64,000 nt of DNA. Source: Actinomycetes bacterium. GTDB lineage: Bacteria; Actinomycetota; Thermoleophilia; Solirubrobacterales; 70-9. Numbering within the stretch: the stretch's first letter is position 1; every line of letters begins with the position of its first letter. The position numbers and the translations under genes are program-made. The stretch covers positions 375,529-439,528 of the forward strand of contig BOKP01000001.1 in assembly GCA_016861045.1 (NCBI GenBank), written 5' to 3'. Shown piece after piece: positions 1 to 9,191 of this stretch. The notes under the pieces were generated by a model. The model was not told the DNA's origin and did not search any database. It saw only the letters and a list, made by a program, of their open reading frames with translations.

Positions 1-401
1 TCAACAAGCTGCTCGACCAGGGCCAGGCCGGCGACAACATCGGCGCGCTCCTGCGCGGGACCAAGCGCGAGGAGATCGAGCGCGGCCAGGTCCTCTGCAA
101 GCCCGGGTCGATCACCCCCCACACCAAGTTCAAGTCGGAGGTCTACTGCCTGAAGAAGGAGGAGGGCGGCCGCCACACGCCGTTCTTCTCGGGCTACCGC
201 CCGCAGTTCTACTTCCGGACGACCGACGTGACCGGCGTCGCCAACCTGCCCGAGGGCACGGAGATGGTGATGCCCGGCGACAACGTCGAGATGACGATCG
301 AGCTGATCCAGCCGATCGCGATGGACCAGGGGCTGCGGTTCGCGATCCGCGAGGGCGGGCGCACCGTCGGCTCCGGCGTGGTCACCGAGATCATCGAGTA
401 G
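1..401 (+). CDS. tuf: Elongation factor Tu, C-terminal part (5' end outside window)
   Basis: This is the 3' end of EF-Tu, the GTPase that delivers aminoacyl-tRNA to the ribosome. The reading frame is open from base 3 to a TAG at 399-401, giving 132 residues of domains 2 and 3. Recognisable family stretches include [31 protein letters not shown] and the C-terminal [17 protein letters not shown]. The G domain lies upstream of the window. The gene order tuf then rpsJ is the usual str-to-S10 junction. The product is cytoplasmic. The identification is secure; only completeness is unknown because the start is cut off. Confidence 0.97.
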   Translation, partial: NKLLDQGQAGDNIGALLRGTKREEIERGQVLCKPGSITPHTKFKSEVYCLKKEEGGRHTPFFSGYRPQFYFRTTDVTGVANLPEGTEMVMPGDNVEMTIELIQPIAMDQGLRFAIREGGRTVGSGVVTEIIE

Positions 402-411
402 GGAAGGCGAA

Positions 412-481
412 GAGCAGCGAGCAGCGAGCAGCGACCGACCGCAGGTCGGCAGGCGTGAACGGGGCGGCACCATGCCGCCCC
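412..481 (+). repeat. Heptamer tandem repeat plus hairpins between tuf and rpsJ
   Basis: Three direct copies of GAGCAGC occupy 412-432. They are followed by an inverted repeat, CCGACC-GCA-GGTCGG (435-449), and a second one, GGGGCGGCA-CCA-TGCCGCCCC (461-481), whose 9-bp stem ends 26 nt before the chosen rpsJ ATG. There is no T-tract, so this is not a classical terminator. A related element lies at 832-900. It could be an attenuator, an RNA-processing site or a small dispersed repeat; the sequence alone does not decide. Confidence 0.6.
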
Positions 482-507
482 GATTCCGCCCTAGCGCCAC
501 GGAAGCG

Positions 508-828
508 ATGTCAGCGATCACCGCAAGCAAGATCAGGATCCGCCTGAAGGCGTACGACCACGACGCCATCGATCGGGCCGCCAGCGAGATCGTCGAGACC
601 GCGCAGCGCACCGGCGCGACCGTCTCCGGTCCCGTCCCGCTGCCGACCTCGAAGAACGTCTACTGCGTGATCCGCTCGCCGTTCAAGGACAAGGACTCGC
701 GCGAGCACTTCGAGATCCGCACCCACAAGCGGCTGATCGACATCAACGACCCGACCCCGAAGACGATCGACGAGCTGCAGCGGATCGAGAACCTGCCGGC
801 CGGCGTCGACGTGGAGATCCGCTTGTGA
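508..828 (+). CDS. rpsJ: 30S ribosomal protein S10
   Basis: Small-subunit protein of the 30S head, also known as NusE in transcription antitermination complexes. The product (106 aa) starts [19 protein letters not shown] and contains the family stretches VSGPVPLPT and RTHKRLIDI. The frame is open back to 472, but the ATG at 508 is preferred. It gives the usual S10 length of about 102-106 aa, whereas the 472 ATG lies inside the 461-481 hairpin. S10 opens the S10-spc cluster, and the repeat/hairpin spacers on both sides may affect its expression. Confidence 0.96.
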   Translation: MSAITASKIRIRLKAYDHDAIDRAASEIVETAQRTGATVSGPVPLPTSKNVYCVIRSPFKDKDSREHFEIRTHKRLIDINDPTPKTIDELQRIENLPAGVDVEIRL

Positions 829-831
829 GGC

Positions 832-900
832 GAGCAGCGAGCAGCGAGCAGCGAGCAGCGGTCCGCCCGCGGCGGACCATCGCCGGCGAGCGCAGCTCGC
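832..900 (+). repeat. Heptamer tandem repeat plus hairpins between rpsJ and rplC
   Basis: Four direct copies of GAGCAGC (832-859) run straight into a perfect 8-bp stem with a 3-nt loop, GGTCCGCC-CGC-GGCGGACC (860-878). A second stem follows, GCGAGC-GCA-GCTCGC (886-900). The order, heptamers then GC-rich hairpin, repeats the element at 412-481, including the GCA loop. No coding role is visible. It separates rpsJ from rplC in a cluster where most neighbours overlap or lie within a few bases. Confidence 0.65.
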
Positions 901-934
901 TGCATGCTGCAGCCTGCACGCCGGGGGCGTTCTG

Positions 935-1552
935 ATGCCCGCGATCCTCGGCACGAAGGTCGGCATGACCCAGCTCTTCACCGACGACGGCGAGAGCGTG
1001 CCGGTGACCGTGATCGAAGCGGCGCCGAACCGGGTGACCGCGGTCCGGACCGAGGACGCCGACGGCTACGCGGCGATCCAGCTCGGGGCCGACGAGGTCG
1101 CCGAGCGCAAGCTCACCAGGGCCGAGCTCGGCCACCTCGCGAAGACCGCTGCGCCGCCGCTGCGCCGCCTCGTCGAGATCCGCGACTACGACGGCGAGGC
1201 CGAGGTCGGCGGCGAGGTCACGGTCGCCGACTTCGAGGCGGGCGACCGCGTCAAGGTCTCGGCGGTCGCGATCGGCAAGGGCTTTCAGGGAACGGTCAAG
1301 CGCCACAACTTCGGCCGCGGCCCCGTCAGCCACGGCTCCCACAACGTCCGCGCTCCGGGATCGATCGGCGCCAGCGCCGACCCGGCCCGGGTCTTCAAGG
1401 GGCAGAGGATGCCGGGACGGATGGGCGGCGGGCGCGTCACCCAGCGCGGGCTCGAGGTCGTCAGCGTCGACGTCGAGCGCAACCTGCTGCTCGTGCGCGG
1501 CTCCGTTCCCGGCCCGAGGAACGGCGCGGTGGAGGTTCGCAGCGATGGCTAG
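935..1552 (+). CDS. rplC: 50S ribosomal protein L3
   Basis: Large-subunit protein that binds near the 3' end of 23S rRNA and reaches towards the peptidyl transferase centre. The 205-residue product begins [15 protein letters not shown], the standard L3 opening, and contains the family segments [39 protein letters not shown] and [14 protein letters not shown]. The length is normal. The last eight bases overlap the rplD start (ATGGCTAG), consistent with translational coupling. Confidence 0.97.
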   Translation: MPAILGTKVGMTQLFTDDGESVPVTVIEAAPNRVTAVRTEDADGYAAIQLGADEVAERKLTRAELGHLAKTAAPPLRRLVEIRDYDGEAEVGGEVTVADFEAGDRVKVSAVAIGKGFQGTVKRHNFGRGPVSHGSHNVRAPGSIGASADPARVFKGQRMPGRMGGGRVTQRGLEVVSVDVERNLLLVRGSVPGPRNGAVEVRSDG

Positions 1553-2201
1553 CGCGGCGAAGCCGAAGGCGGCGACGATCGGCAAGCAGGCGAAGACCGA
1601 CCTCCCCGCGGAGCTCTTCTCCGAGCCCTACAACGAGTCGCTCGTCCACGAGGCCGCCCGGGCCGACCTCAACGCCCGCCGGAAGGGGACGCACTCGAGC
1701 CTGACGCGCGGCGAGGTGGCGATGACCGGCGCCAAGGCGTGGCGGCAGAAGGGGACCGGGCGCGCCCGGGTCGGGGCGCTCAGCGTGCCGCACCGCCGCG
1801 GCGGCGGCAACGCGTTCGCGACCAAGCCGCGCAGCTACACCGTCAAGGTCAACCGCAAGGCACGGCGCAAGGCGCTGCGCTCAGCGCTCAGCGTCCATGC
1901 GGCGCGCGGCTCGGTCGCGGTGCTACCGGCGGACACGTTCTCCGAGCCCGCCACCGGGCAGGCCGCGGAGGCGATCTCGAAGTGGGGCGGCGAGCTTCCG
2001 GCGCTGGTCGTGGTCGGCGCCGATGAGGCGGCCGCGGCGAAGAGCTTTCGCAACCTTCCCCGCGTCTCGGTCGTGACCGCGGCCGCGGTCGGGGTCGCCG
2101 AGATCGTCGGACACCGTTCGCTGATCGCCTCCGAGGACGCTCTCGCGACGCTGTCCGAGCGCGCCGGCGCGGTCGTGCGCGGGGGCGGGGAGGAGGCCTG
2201 A
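1545..2201 (+). CDS. rplD: 50S ribosomal protein L4
   Basis: L4 lines the polypeptide exit tunnel, and in some bacteria it regulates the S10 operon. The 218-residue product carries the tunnel-loop region [13 protein letters not shown]-like (here [16 protein letters not shown]), then [14 protein letters not shown] and a C-terminal alpha/beta domain ending in [14 protein letters not shown]-type sequence. The N-terminus is slightly long and Ala/Lys-rich. The start overlaps rplC by 8 nt and the stop overlaps the rplW ATG by one base (TGATG). Confidence 0.96.
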   Translation: MASAAKPKAATIGKQAKTDLPAELFSEPYNESLVHEAARADLNARRKGTHSSLTRGEVAMTGAKAWRQKGTGRARVGALSVPHRRGGGNAFATKPRSYTVKVNRKARRKALRSALSVHAARGSVAVLPADTFSEPATGQAAEAISKWGGELPALVVVGADEAAAAKSFRNLPRVSVVTAAAVGVAEIVGHRSLIASEDALATLSERAGAVVRGGGEEA

Positions 2202-2491
2202 TGGATCCGCGTCAGGTGATCATCGAGCCGGTCGTCTCCGAGAAGAGCTACGCGCTGATGGCGGAGGGCAAGTACACGTTCCGCGTCAACGACCGCGCCC
2301 ACAAGACCCAGATCAAGGACGCGGTCGCCAAGATCTTCGACGTCGAGGTGCGCGACGTCCGGACCTCGCGGGTGCGCTCGAAGCCGAAGCGGCGCGGAGT
2401 CCACGCGGGCCGGACGCGGGCCTGGAAGAAGGCCATAGTCGAGCTCGCGCCCGGCGATCAGATCGAGCTGTTCGAAGGGGCGGCCGAGTAG
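2201..2491 (+). CDS. rplW: 50S ribosomal protein L23
   Basis: L23 sits at the tunnel exit and is the docking site for trigger factor and SRP. The 96-residue product, starting [19 protein letters not shown], has the family core [20 protein letters not shown], then [12 protein letters not shown] and a basic segment before the acidic C-terminus. Its ATG shares a base with the rplD stop, and rplB starts 2 nt downstream. Confidence 0.96.
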   Translation: MDPRQVIIEPVVSEKSYALMAEGKYTFRVNDRAHKTQIKDAVAKIFDVEVRDVRTSRVRSKPKRRGVHAGRTRAWKKAIVELAPGDQIELFEGAAE

Positions 2492-2493
2492 CG

Positions 2494-3339
2494 ATGGCGA
2501 TCCGCAAGACCAAGCCGACCAGCCCCGGGCGCCGGTTCGCGACCTATCAGGACCGGACCGAGCTCACCGCGGCCGAGCCGAGCAAGCGCCTGACGAAGGG
2601 CAAGCGGCGCAGCGGCGGCCGCAACGCGCACGGCCGCGTGACCGCGCGCCATCGTGGCGGCGGCGCCAAGCGCAGGTATCGCAAGATCGACTTCAAGCGC
2701 ACCAAGGACGGCGTCCCGGCGAAGGTGGCGACGATCGAGTACGACCCGAACCGGACGACCTACATCGCGCTGCTCCACTACGCCGACGGGGCGAAGGCCT
2801 ACATCCTTGCGCCCGCCGGGATCGAGGTCGGCGACTCGGTCTCCTCGGGCCCGGGGTCTGACATCCGCGCCGGCAACGCCCTCGAGCTCGGCCAGATCCC
2901 GACCGGCACCGTCGTCCACAACGTCGAGCTGAACCCGGGCCAGGGCGGCCGCCTCGGCCGGGCCGCCGGGACCGCGATCCAGGTCGTCGCCAAGGAGGGC
3001 GACCTGGTGACGCTGCGCCTGCCCTCGTCGGAGATGCGGATGGTCCGGGCCGAGTGCCGGGCGACGGTCGGCACCCTCTCCAACGCCGAGCACCAGAACG
3101 TCACCGTCGGCAAGGCCGGCCGCAGCCGCCACAAGGGCAAGCGACCGCAGAGCCGCGGCATCGCGATGAACCCGGTCGACCACCCGCACGGCGGCGGCGA
3201 GGCCCACAAGGGGCCCGGCGGCCACCCGAAGACCCCCTGGGGCAAGCCGACGCTCGGCTACCGGACGCGGAAGAAGAACAAGCAGTCGAACGCGATGATC
3301 GTTCGCGGCCGCCGCCGCGGGAAGAAGAAGGGACGGTAG
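2494..3339 (+). CDS. rplB: 50S ribosomal protein L2
   Basis: Core 23S rRNA-binding protein needed for subunit association and peptidyl transferase activity. The 281-residue product has the standard L2 layout: N-terminal KPTSPGRRF, the OB/SH3 RNA-binding middle, and the conserved C-terminal [13 protein letters not shown] loop (around residues 224-236). It ends in a basic [11 protein letters not shown] tail. Length is normal for the family. Confidence 0.98.
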   Translation: MAIRKTKPTSPGRRFATYQDRTELTAAEPSKRLTKGKRRSGGRNAHGRVTARHRGGGAKRRYRKIDFKRTKDGVPAKVATIEYDPNRTTYIALLHYADGAKAYILAPAGIEVGDSVSSGPGSDIRAGNALELGQIPTGTVVHNVELNPGQGGRLGRAAGTAIQVVAKEGDLVTLRLPSSEMRMVRAECRATVGTLSNAEHQNVTVGKAGRSRHKGKRPQSRGIAMNPVDHPHGGGEAHKGPGGHPKTPWGKPTLGYRTRKKNKQSNAMIVRGRRRGKKKGR

Positions 3340-3348
3340 GCACCGGTC

Positions 3349-3624
3349 ATGGGTCGCTCGACCAAGAAGGGGCCGTACGTCGAGGAGCGCTTGCTGGCGC
3401 GGATCGAGGCGATGAACGAGTCCGGCAGCAAGCAGATGGTCAAGACGTGGTCACGGCGCTCGACGATCTTCCCGGAGATGGTCGGGCACACGATCGCGGT
3501 CCACGACGGGCGCAAGCACGTGCCGGTGTTCGTCTCGGAGTCGATGGTCGGGCACAAGCTCGGAGAGTTCGCGCCGACCCGGACCTTCCGCGCCCACTCC
3601 GGCAGCAAGAAGGAGGAGCGCTGA
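3349..3624 (+). CDS. rpsS: 30S ribosomal protein S19
   Basis: 30S head protein that, with S13, contacts tRNA at the A site. The 91-residue product begins [16 protein letters not shown] and contains [28 protein letters not shown] and [16 protein letters not shown], all standard for S19. Its TGA overlaps the rplV start by one base. Confidence 0.97.
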   Translation: MGRSTKKGPYVEERLLARIEAMNESGSKQMVKTWSRRSTIFPEMVGHTIAVHDGRKHVPVFVSESMVGHKLGEFAPTRTFRAHSGSKKEER

Positions 3625-3989
3625 TGGCGGTCACGACGGATGCCCCCGTCGTTCGCGCGAAGGCGCGGTACGTGCGCACCTCGCCGCGCAAGGCGCGGGT
3701 CGTCGCCGATCAAGTTCGCGGCCTCGACGTCGAGCGCGCGATCGCGCTGCTCGAGTTCTCGCCCCGCGGAGCCTCGATCCCGATCCTGAAGCTGCTCCGC
3801 TCGGCGGCGGCGAACGCCGAGAGCAACCACGGCCTCGATCCCGAGGAGATGCGGATCGACGCGATCTCGGTCGACGAGGGCCCGACGCTGCGCCGCTACC
3901 GTCCCCGCGCCCGCGGCCGCGCGACCCGGATCGAGAAGCGGAGCTGCCACATCGCGATCGCCCTGACCCCGATCCCCGACGCCGACTAG
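3624..3989 (+). CDS. rplV: 50S ribosomal protein L22
   Basis: Exit-tunnel protein whose beta-hairpin lines the constriction. The frame is open far upstream inside rplB/rpsS, but the ATG at 3624 (overlapping the rpsS stop as TGATG) gives a 121-residue protein with the expected beginning, then [19 protein letters not shown] and the hairpin region [19 protein letters not shown]. The family is about 110-120 aa, so this start fits. Confidence 0.96.
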   Translation: MAVTTDAPVVRAKARYVRTSPRKARVVADQVRGLDVERAIALLEFSPRGASIPILKLLRSAAANAESNHGLDPEEMRIDAISVDEGPTLRRYRPRARGRATRIEKRSCHIAIALTPIPDAD

Positions 3990-4002
3990 AGGAGCCAGGA
4001 GC

Positions 4003-4758
4003 ATGGGACAGAAGATCAACCCCGAGGGCTTTCGCGTCGGCTACATCCACGACTGGAAGTCGAACTGGTTCGACGAGCGGCACTTCGCCGACGCCCTCGT
4101 CGAGGACGTCAACATCCGCGGCCACATCGAGCGCAAGCTCGCGCACGCGGGCCTGTCCGACATCGAGATCCGCAAGCAGCGGGGCGAGGTCACCGTCGAC
4201 ATCCACACCGCCCGGCCCGGGATCGTGATCGGCAAGTCGGGCTCCGAGGTCGACGCGCTGCGTCGCGAGCTGCACCAGATCACCGGCAAGCCGGTCCGCG
4301 TCAACATCCGCGAGATCAAGCGCCCCGAGCTCGACGCGAAGCTCGTCGCCCAGTCGATCGCCGAGCAGCTCGAGGGCCGGGTCGCGTTCCGCCGGGCGAT
4401 GAAGCGGGCGCTGACCTCGGCGATGCGCTCGGGCGCCAAGGGCGTGAAGGTCCAGGTCTCGGGCCGGCTCGGCGGCTCGGAGATGGCACGGACCGAGGGC
4501 TACTCGGACGGCCGCGTGCCGCTGCACACGCTGCGTGCCGACATCGACTACGGCTTCGTCGAGGCGCGGACGACGACCGGCCGGATCGGCGTCAAGTGCT
4601 GGATCAACAAGGGCGAGGTGATGCCCGAGGGCTACGCGGGCGCGAGCGACAACGAGGAGCTCGGCGGCCGCGGCCGCCGGCCCGGCGAGCGCGGCGCCCG
4701 CCGGGCCGGCGCGGAGGCCGGGAGCGGCCAGGGCGGGCGTCAGGGAGGAGGCTCCTGA
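4003..4758 (+). CDS. rpsC: 30S ribosomal protein S3
   Basis: 30S protein at the mRNA entry channel. The 251-residue product starts [15 protein letters not shown] and has a type II KH domain with [15 protein letters not shown] (around residues 70-85), followed by the C-terminal domain ([36 protein letters not shown]). From about residue 219 it ends in a Gly/Arg/Glu-rich low-complexity tail, as in other actinobacterial S3 proteins. The stop overlaps rplP by one base. Confidence 0.97.
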   Translation: MGQKINPEGFRVGYIHDWKSNWFDERHFADALVEDVNIRGHIERKLAHAGLSDIEIRKQRGEVTVDIHTARPGIVIGKSGSEVDALRRELHQITGKPVRVNIREIKRPELDAKLVAQSIAEQLEGRVAFRRAMKRALTSAMRSGAKGVKVQVSGRLGGSEMARTEGYSDGRVPLHTLRADIDYGFVEARTTTGRIGVKCWINKGEVMPEGYAGASDNEELGGRGRRPGERGARRAGAEAGSGQGGRQGGGS

Positions 4759-5171
4759 TGCTGAGCCCGAAGCGGGTCAAGCACCGCAAGCAGCATCGCG
4801 GCCGCATGCGCGGTCACTCGAAGGGCGGCACCCAGGTGGCGTTCGGCGAGTACGGCCTGAAGGCGCTCGATCGCGGCTGGATCACGAACCGGCAGATCGA
4901 GGCCGCCCGCGTGGCGATGACGCGGAAGATCAAGCGCGGCGGCAAGGTCTGGATCAACATCTTCCCCGACAAGCCCTACACGAAGAAGCCCGCCGAGACG
5001 CGGATGGGCTCCGGCAAGGGCAACCCCGAGGGCTGGGTCGCGGTGGTCAAGCCCGGACGGGTCATGTTCGAGCTCTCCGGCGTCTCCGAGGACCTCGCGC
5101 GCGAGGCGATGGAGCTGGCCGGCACGAAGCTGCCCGTGAAGACCAGGTTCGTCACGAAGGGCGGGCGATGA
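4758..5171 (+). CDS. rplP: 50S ribosomal protein L16
   Basis: L16 organises the A-site finger and the peptidyl transferase region of 23S rRNA. The ATG at 4758 (TGATG with the rpsC stop) gives 137 aa starting [17 protein letters not shown], with [40 protein letters not shown] and [18 protein letters not shown]. This matches the usual 137-140 aa length. The open frame further upstream is a shadow of rpsC. Confidence 0.97.
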   Translation: MLSPKRVKHRKQHRGRMRGHSKGGTQVAFGEYGLKALDRGWITNRQIEAARVAMTRKIKRGGKVWINIFPDKPYTKKPAETRMGSGKGNPEGWVAVVKPGRVMFELSGVSEDLAREAMELAGTKLPVKTRFVTKGGR

Positions 5172-5377
5172 AGGGCTCCGACGTGCACCAGATGGGCGAC
5201 TCCGAGCTCGTCGAGGCGCTGAAGGAGGCGCGTCGGGAGGCGTTCAACCTGCGCCTGCGAAACGCGACCGGCGAGCTCGAGAACACGGCCCGGCTCGGGC
5301 TCAGCCGGCGCGAGGTCGCCCGGCTGTTGACCGTCGCCCGCCAGCGCGGGATCGATCTCGACAAGGAACTGAAGTAG
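5168..5377 (+). CDS. rpmC: 50S ribosomal protein L29
   Basis: Small helical protein near the tunnel exit. The 69-residue product has the two-helix L29 pattern: [21 protein letters not shown] then [11 protein letters not shown] and the Arg/Lys-rich second helix ending KELK. It overlaps the end of rplP by 4 nt (ATGA), and its stop codon lies immediately before the rpsQ ATG. Confidence 0.95.
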   Translation: MKGSDVHQMGDSELVEALKEARREAFNLRLRNATGELENTARLGLSRREVARLLTVARQRGIDLDKELK

Positions 5378-6103
5378 ATGGCTGAAGAAGAGAAGAACGA
5401 AGCCGAGGAGCGGATCGAGCCGTCCGCTCAGGATGAGGCGGCAGAGGAGCAGGCGAGCGACGAGCAGCCGGCGGCGGCCGAGGCCGAGAGCGCCGAAGAG
5501 GCGGCCGCCGAGGATTCCGCTGCCGACGAAGCGGCGGGCGGCGAGCAGCAGGCGGCGGCCGAGCCGGCCGTCGCTGACGAGGGCGGCGATGGCACCGCCC
5601 CCGCCACCGATGGGGGCGGAGACGAGGAGCCGGTCGCGGAGCTGAGCCCGAAGCAGCGTCGCAAGCTCGCCCGCTCGACCCATGCCGGCGAGCCCGGCCC
5701 CGAGCTGACGGCGGCGGCGCGGCAACAGCGCCGCGAGGCCGAGCGCAAGCGCAAGGCCGAGGCTCGCCGCCGCTACCGCAAGGGCCGGGGGGCCGCGCGA
5801 GCGAAGGCCGCCGGCAAGGGGTCGGGGACCGGCACCCCGCCGGCCGTCCGCGAGACCGGCAACCCGAAGGTTCGCCAGGGCGTCGTCGTCTCCGACCGGA
5901 TGGACAAGACGATCACCGTCCGGGTCGAGAGCGCCCGGCGCCATCCCGCCTACGAGAAGGTGATCCGGACCTCGAAGATGTACCACGCCCACGACGAGCG
6001 CAACGAGGCCGGCGCCGGCGACACCGTGCGCCTCGTCGAGACGCGGCCGATGTCGAAGACGAAGCGCTGGCGGCTGACCGAGATCCTCGAGAAGGCGAAG
6101 TAG
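5378..6103 (+). CDS. rpsQ: 30S ribosomal protein S17 with a long N-terminal extension
   Basis: Primary 16S rRNA-binding OB-fold protein. Only the last 80 or so residues (about 163-241) are S17: [39 protein letters not shown] and [20 protein letters not shown]. Bacterial S17 is usually 80-110 aa, so about 160 N-terminal residues are extra. Residues 1-90 are almost entirely Ala, Glu, Asp and Gly. Residues 91-150 are strongly basic and helical ([27 protein letters not shown]). The ATG at 5378 directly follows the rpmC stop. I see no obvious ATG between the acidic part and the core, although internal initiation cannot be excluded. Confidence 0.93.
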   Translation: MAEEEKNEAEERIEPSAQDEAAEEQASDEQPAAAEAESAEEAAAEDSAADEAAGGEQQAAAEPAVADEGGDGTAPATDGGGDEEPVAELSPKQRRKLARSTHAGEPGPELTAAARQQRREAERKRKAEARRRYRKGRGAARAKAAGKGSGTGTPPAVRETGNPKVRQGVVVSDRMDKTITVRVESARRHPAYEKVIRTSKMYHAHDERNEAGAGDTVRLVETRPMSKTKRWRLTEILEKAK

Positions 6104-6112
6104 GGCGGCGCG

Positions 6113-6481
6113 ATGATCCAGCAGGAGAGCAGGCTCAAGGTCGCCGACAACTCGGGCGCGCGCGAGATCCTCTGCATCCGCGTCAAGGGCGGCCATCACC
6201 GCCGCTACGCGAGCGTCGGCGACGTCATCACCGCGACCGTCAAGCAGGCGACGCCGCGCGGAGGCGTCCGCAAGGGCGAGGTCGTGCAGGCGGTCGTCGT
6301 CCGCACGCGCAAGCAGATCGGCCGTCCCGACGGCACCTACATCGCCTTCGACGAGAACGCCGCCGTGCTCATCGACCCCCAGAACAACCCGCGCGGCACA
6401 CGGATCTTCGGGCCGGTCGCCCGTGAGCTCCGCGACCGCTCGTTCATGAAGATCGTCTCGCTCGCCCCGGAGGTCCTCTAG
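6113..6481 (+). CDS. rplN: 50S ribosomal protein L14
   Basis: Interface protein of the 50S subunit, forming bridges to the 30S; in many bacteria it is also the RsfS target. The 122-residue product begins [19 protein letters not shown] and contains [22 protein letters not shown], the AVVVRTRK segment and [24 protein letters not shown] at its end. Length and motifs are standard. Confidence 0.98.
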   Translation: MIQQESRLKVADNSGAREILCIRVKGGHHRRYASVGDVITATVKQATPRGGVRKGEVVQAVVVRTRKQIGRPDGTYIAFDENAAVLIDPQNNPRGTRIFGPVARELRDRSFMKIVSLAPEVL

Positions 6482-6483
6482 GC

Positions 6484-6819
6484 ATGGCGAAGTCAATGCG
6501 AATCCGCACCGACGATCACGTGCGCGTGACCTCCGGCAAGGACAAGGGCAAGCAGGGCAAGGTGATCCGCGTCGAGCCGAAGCGCCGCCGCGTCTACGTC
6601 GAGGGCGTGAACATGGTCAAGCGCCACCAGCGCCCGCGCTCGATGACCGATGCCCAGACCGGCCAGGCCGGCATCATCGACAAGGAGGGGCCGATCGACG
6701 TCTCCAACGTCGTCCTCCTCGATCCCGCCGACGACCAGCCGACCAGGGTCGGCGTCCGCATCGGCGACGACGGGCGGCGGGTGCGCTACTCGAAGCGCAC
6801 CGGAAAGGCGCTCGACTGA
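6484..6819 (+). CDS. rplX: 50S ribosomal protein L24
   Basis: Assembly-initiator protein of the 50S with a KOW fold. The 111-residue product starts MAKSMRIRTDDHVRVTSGKDKGKQGKV (the KOW motif is near residues 14-35), then GVNMVKRHQRP and DVSNVVLLDP. It begins 2 nt after the rplN stop. Confidence 0.97.
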   Translation: MAKSMRIRTDDHVRVTSGKDKGKQGKVIRVEPKRRRVYVEGVNMVKRHQRPRSMTDAQTGQAGIIDKEGPIDVSNVVLLDPADDQPTRVGVRIGDDGRRVRYSKRTGKALD

Positions 6820-6833
6820 CCGCCCGGGCGACG

Positions 6834-7628
6834 ATGGAAGCGGCGACGAGGACATCCGAGAGCGCGACGAGCCCGGCGGCTCCGCCGCCGCGGCTGCGCG
6901 AGCGCTACGAGGCCGAGGTGATGCCGGCCCTGACCGCTCGGTTCGGCTACTCGACCCCGATGGCAGTGCCCCGGCTCGTCAAGGTGACCGTGAACATGGG
7001 GATCGGCGAGGCCAGCCGCAGCGGCTCGGTCGTCGACGACGCGAGCGCCGAGTTGGCCACGATCACCGGGCAGCGCCCGAACGTGCGCCGCGCGCGGAAG
7101 TCGATCGCCGCCTTCAAGCTCCGCGACGGGATGCCCGTCGGCGTCGCCGCGACGCTGCGCCGGGCGCGGATGTGGGAGTTCACCGATCGCCTGATCACGA
7201 TCGCGATCCCGCGGATCCGTGACTTCCGCGGCCTCAACCCGCGTTCGTTCGACGGTCGCGGGAACTACTCGCTCGGGATCCGCGAGCAGCTCATCTTCCC
7301 CGAGATCGACTACGACTCGATCTCGGAGACGCGCGGGCTCGACATCACCTTCGCGACGACCGCCGCGAGCGACGAGGAGGGGTTCGAGCTGCTGCTCGGG
7401 CTCGGCTTCCCGTTCGCCGAGGAGGGCCGGCCCGGCGGCAAGAGCGCCGAGGAGATCGAGGCCGAGGCGGAGGAGCACCGCAAGGAGGAGGCGCGCGCCC
7501 GGGCCGAGGCCGAGCGGGCCGCGCTCGAGCAGCTCAAGGAGGAGAACCCGGAGGCGTACGAGAAGCCGGAGCGCCACGCCGAGGGCGAGGACGCCGGTGG
7601 GGACGACGACGAGAAGGAAGAGGAGTAG
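6834..7628 (+). CDS. rplE: 50S ribosomal protein L5 with a charged C-terminal tail
   Basis: 5S rRNA-binding protein of the central protuberance. Residues about 20-195 are L5: LRERYEAEVMPAL, PRLVKVTVNMGIGEA, TGQRPNVRRARKSIAAFKLR, GVAATLRR and the region RDFRGLNPRSFDGRGNYSLGI. The family is about 180 aa, but this protein has 264. From about 199 on it is a highly charged predicted helix rich in Glu, Ala, Arg and Lys (AEEIEAEAEEHRKEEARARA), ending in Asp/Glu runs. The N-terminus is also extended by roughly 15 low-complexity residues. The stop lies next to the S14 ATG, so the tail is not a read-through artefact into another gene. Confidence 0.95.
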   Translation: MEAATRTSESATSPAAPPPRLRERYEAEVMPALTARFGYSTPMAVPRLVKVTVNMGIGEASRSGSVVDDASAELATITGQRPNVRRARKSIAAFKLRDGMPVGVAATLRRARMWEFTDRLITIAIPRIRDFRGLNPRSFDGRGNYSLGIREQLIFPEIDYDSISETRGLDITFATTAASDEEGFELLLGLGFPFAEEGRPGGKSAEEIEAEAEEHRKEEARARAEAERAALEQLKEENPEAYEKPERHAEGEDAGGDDDEKEEE

Positions 7629-7814
7629 ATGGCGAAGACCTCACAGCGCGTCAAGCAGGCAGCGGGCTCGAAGTTCAAGACGCGCAACTACAACCGCTGC
7701 CGCAAGTGCGGCCGCAGCCGCGCGGTGTATCGCAAGTTCGGCCTCTGCCGGATCTGCCTGCGCGAGGCCGCGCACAAGGGCTACGTCCCCGGCATGACCA
7801 AGTCGAGCTGGTGA
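7629..7814 (+). CDS. rpsN: 30S ribosomal protein S14, zinc (type Z) form
   Basis: Short 61-residue S14 with two CxxC pairs, CRKCGRS and CRICLRE, that would bind zinc. This is the C+ form found in many Gram-positive bacteria, as opposed to the longer C- paralogue of about 90-100 aa. It starts immediately after the rplE stop and ends [12 protein letters not shown], the family's usual C-terminus. Confidence 0.97.
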   Translation: MAKTSQRVKQAAGSKFKTRNYNRCRKCGRSRAVYRKFGLCRICLREAAHKGYVPGMTKSSW

Positions 7815-7827
7815 GGACCCGCTGAGC

Positions 7828-8223
7828 ATGCTCACCGACCCGATCTCCGATTACCTGACCCGCGTGCGCAACGCGCTCCGCGCCGACCATCCCGAGGTCG
7901 AGATCCCGGCATCGCGCCTGAAGAAGGAGATGACGCGGATCCTCGTCGAGCAGGGATACGTCGACGGCTTCGACGTGGAGCCGACCAGGGTCGGCGAGAC
8001 GATCCGGATCCGGCTCAAGTACACCGAGGACCGCGACCCGGTCATCCACGGGATGCGGAGGGTCTCGCGGCCCGGGCGCCGGCGCTACGTGTCGGGCTCG
8101 GAGGTGCCGCGGGTGCAGGGCGGCATGGGCACCGCGATCATCTCCACCTCGGCCGGCGTGATGACCGGCCACGAGGCGAGGGAGAAGGGCGTCGGCGGCG
8201 AGGTCGTCGCGTACGTTTGGTAG
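7828..8223 (+). CDS. rpsH: 30S ribosomal protein S8
   Basis: Central-domain 16S rRNA-binding protein, and a feedback repressor of the spc operon in E. coli. The 131-residue product begins MLTDPISDYLTRVRNA and has IPASRLKKEMTRIL, the RVSRPGRRRYV loop and a C-terminal STSAGVMTGHEAREKGVGGEVVAYVW, all typical. Confidence 0.97.
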   Translation: MLTDPISDYLTRVRNALRADHPEVEIPASRLKKEMTRILVEQGYVDGFDVEPTRVGETIRIRLKYTEDRDPVIHGMRRVSRPGRRRYVSGSEVPRVQGGMGTAIISTSAGVMTGHEAREKGVGGEVVAYVW

Positions 8224-8244
8224 TTCGATGAGCAGGCAGACGCC

Positions 8245-8778
8245 ATGAGCCGAATCGGAAACAAGCCGATCGAGATCCCCGCCGGCGTGACGGTCGACGT
8301 CGCCCCCGGCCGCGTGACCGTGAACGGCCCCAAGGGCGAGCTGACCCAGGCGGTCAGCCGCGACATCGGGATCGGGATCGACGACGGCGTCCTGACCGTC
8401 TCGCGGCCCACCGATCGCGGCGAGCACCGAGCCCTGCACGGGCTCACCCGCAGCCTGATCGCGAACATGGTCGAGGGGGTCACCAACGGCTTCGAGAAGC
8501 GGCTCGTGATCCAGGGAGTCGGCTACAGGGCCAAGGCGCAGGGCAAGTCGCTGGAGCTCTCGCTCGGCTTCTCCCATCCGGTCAGCGTCAAGGCGCCGGA
8601 GGGGATCGACTTCGAGGTCCCGCAGCCGACCGAGGTCGTGGTTCGCGGCATCGACAAGCAGCTCGTCGGCGAGATCGCGGCCCAGATCCGTCGCCACCGG
8701 CCGCCCGAGCCGTACAAGGGCAAGGGCGTCCGTTACGCCGACGAGCACGTCCGCCGCAAGGTCGGCAAGCGCGCATAG
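8245..8778 (+). CDS. rplF: 50S ribosomal protein L6
   Basis: Protein at the base of the L7/L12 stalk near the sarcin-ricin loop. The 177-residue product begins [15 protein letters not shown] and has duplicated L6 domains, with [21 protein letters not shown] in the middle and the signature [14 protein letters not shown] near the end. Length is normal. Confidence 0.98.
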   Translation: MSRIGNKPIEIPAGVTVDVAPGRVTVNGPKGELTQAVSRDIGIGIDDGVLTVSRPTDRGEHRALHGLTRSLIANMVEGVTNGFEKRLVIQGVGYRAKAQGKSLELSLGFSHPVSVKAPEGIDFEVPQPTEVVVRGIDKQLVGEIAAQIRRHRPPEPYKGKGVRYADEHVRRKVGKRA

Positions 8779-8788
8779 GAGCAGACCG

Positions 8789-9142
8789 ATGGCAGTGAAG
8801 ACAGCAGAGCAGCGTAGGTTGCGCCGCCGCCGCCGCGTCCGGGCCAAGGTCCGCGGCAGCGCGGAGCGGCCGCGGCTCGCCCTGTTCCGCTCCAACCGCG
8901 GGCTCTACGCGCAGTTGATCGACGACGATCGAGGCCACACGATCGCCCAGGCGAGCTGGAACGAGGCCGAGCTCCGCGAGCTCGGTGCTTCCGAGCGACC
9001 GCGCCGGGCCGGCGAGCTGATCGCCGAGCGGGCGAAGCGGGCCGGAGTGGAGGCCTGCGTCTTCGACCGCGGCGGCTACCGGTTCCACGGGCAGGTGGCG
9101 GCACTCGCCGAGGGCGCCCGCGAGGGCGGTCTGCGATTCTGA
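8789..9142 (+). CDS. rplR: 50S ribosomal protein L18
   Basis: 5S rRNA-binding protein. The 117-residue product has a basic N-terminus ([20 protein letters not shown]), then [17 protein letters not shown] and a C-terminal segment, [25 protein letters not shown], which closely matches the family consensus. It is followed by a 49-nt spacer before rpsE. Confidence 0.96.
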   Translation: MAVKTAEQRRLRRRRRVRAKVRGSAERPRLALFRSNRGLYAQLIDDDRGHTIAQASWNEAELRELGASERPRRAGELIAERAKRAGVEACVFDRGGYRFHGQVAALAEGAREGGLRF

Positions 9143-9191
9143 CCGTTTCCGCCGGGGCCGGGACTTCGAGACAGAGAGCAACAAGGAGCAG

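Noticed and set aside
412-900. Possibility that the GAGCAGC arrays are a CRISPR array
   Set aside because: Repeats are 7 nt, directly abutting, with no spacers and no cas genes nearby.
904-1704. Plus-strand frame starting at 904 in another frame of rplC
   Set aside because: Arg-rich shadow of rplC/rplD; the real L3 frame begins at 935.
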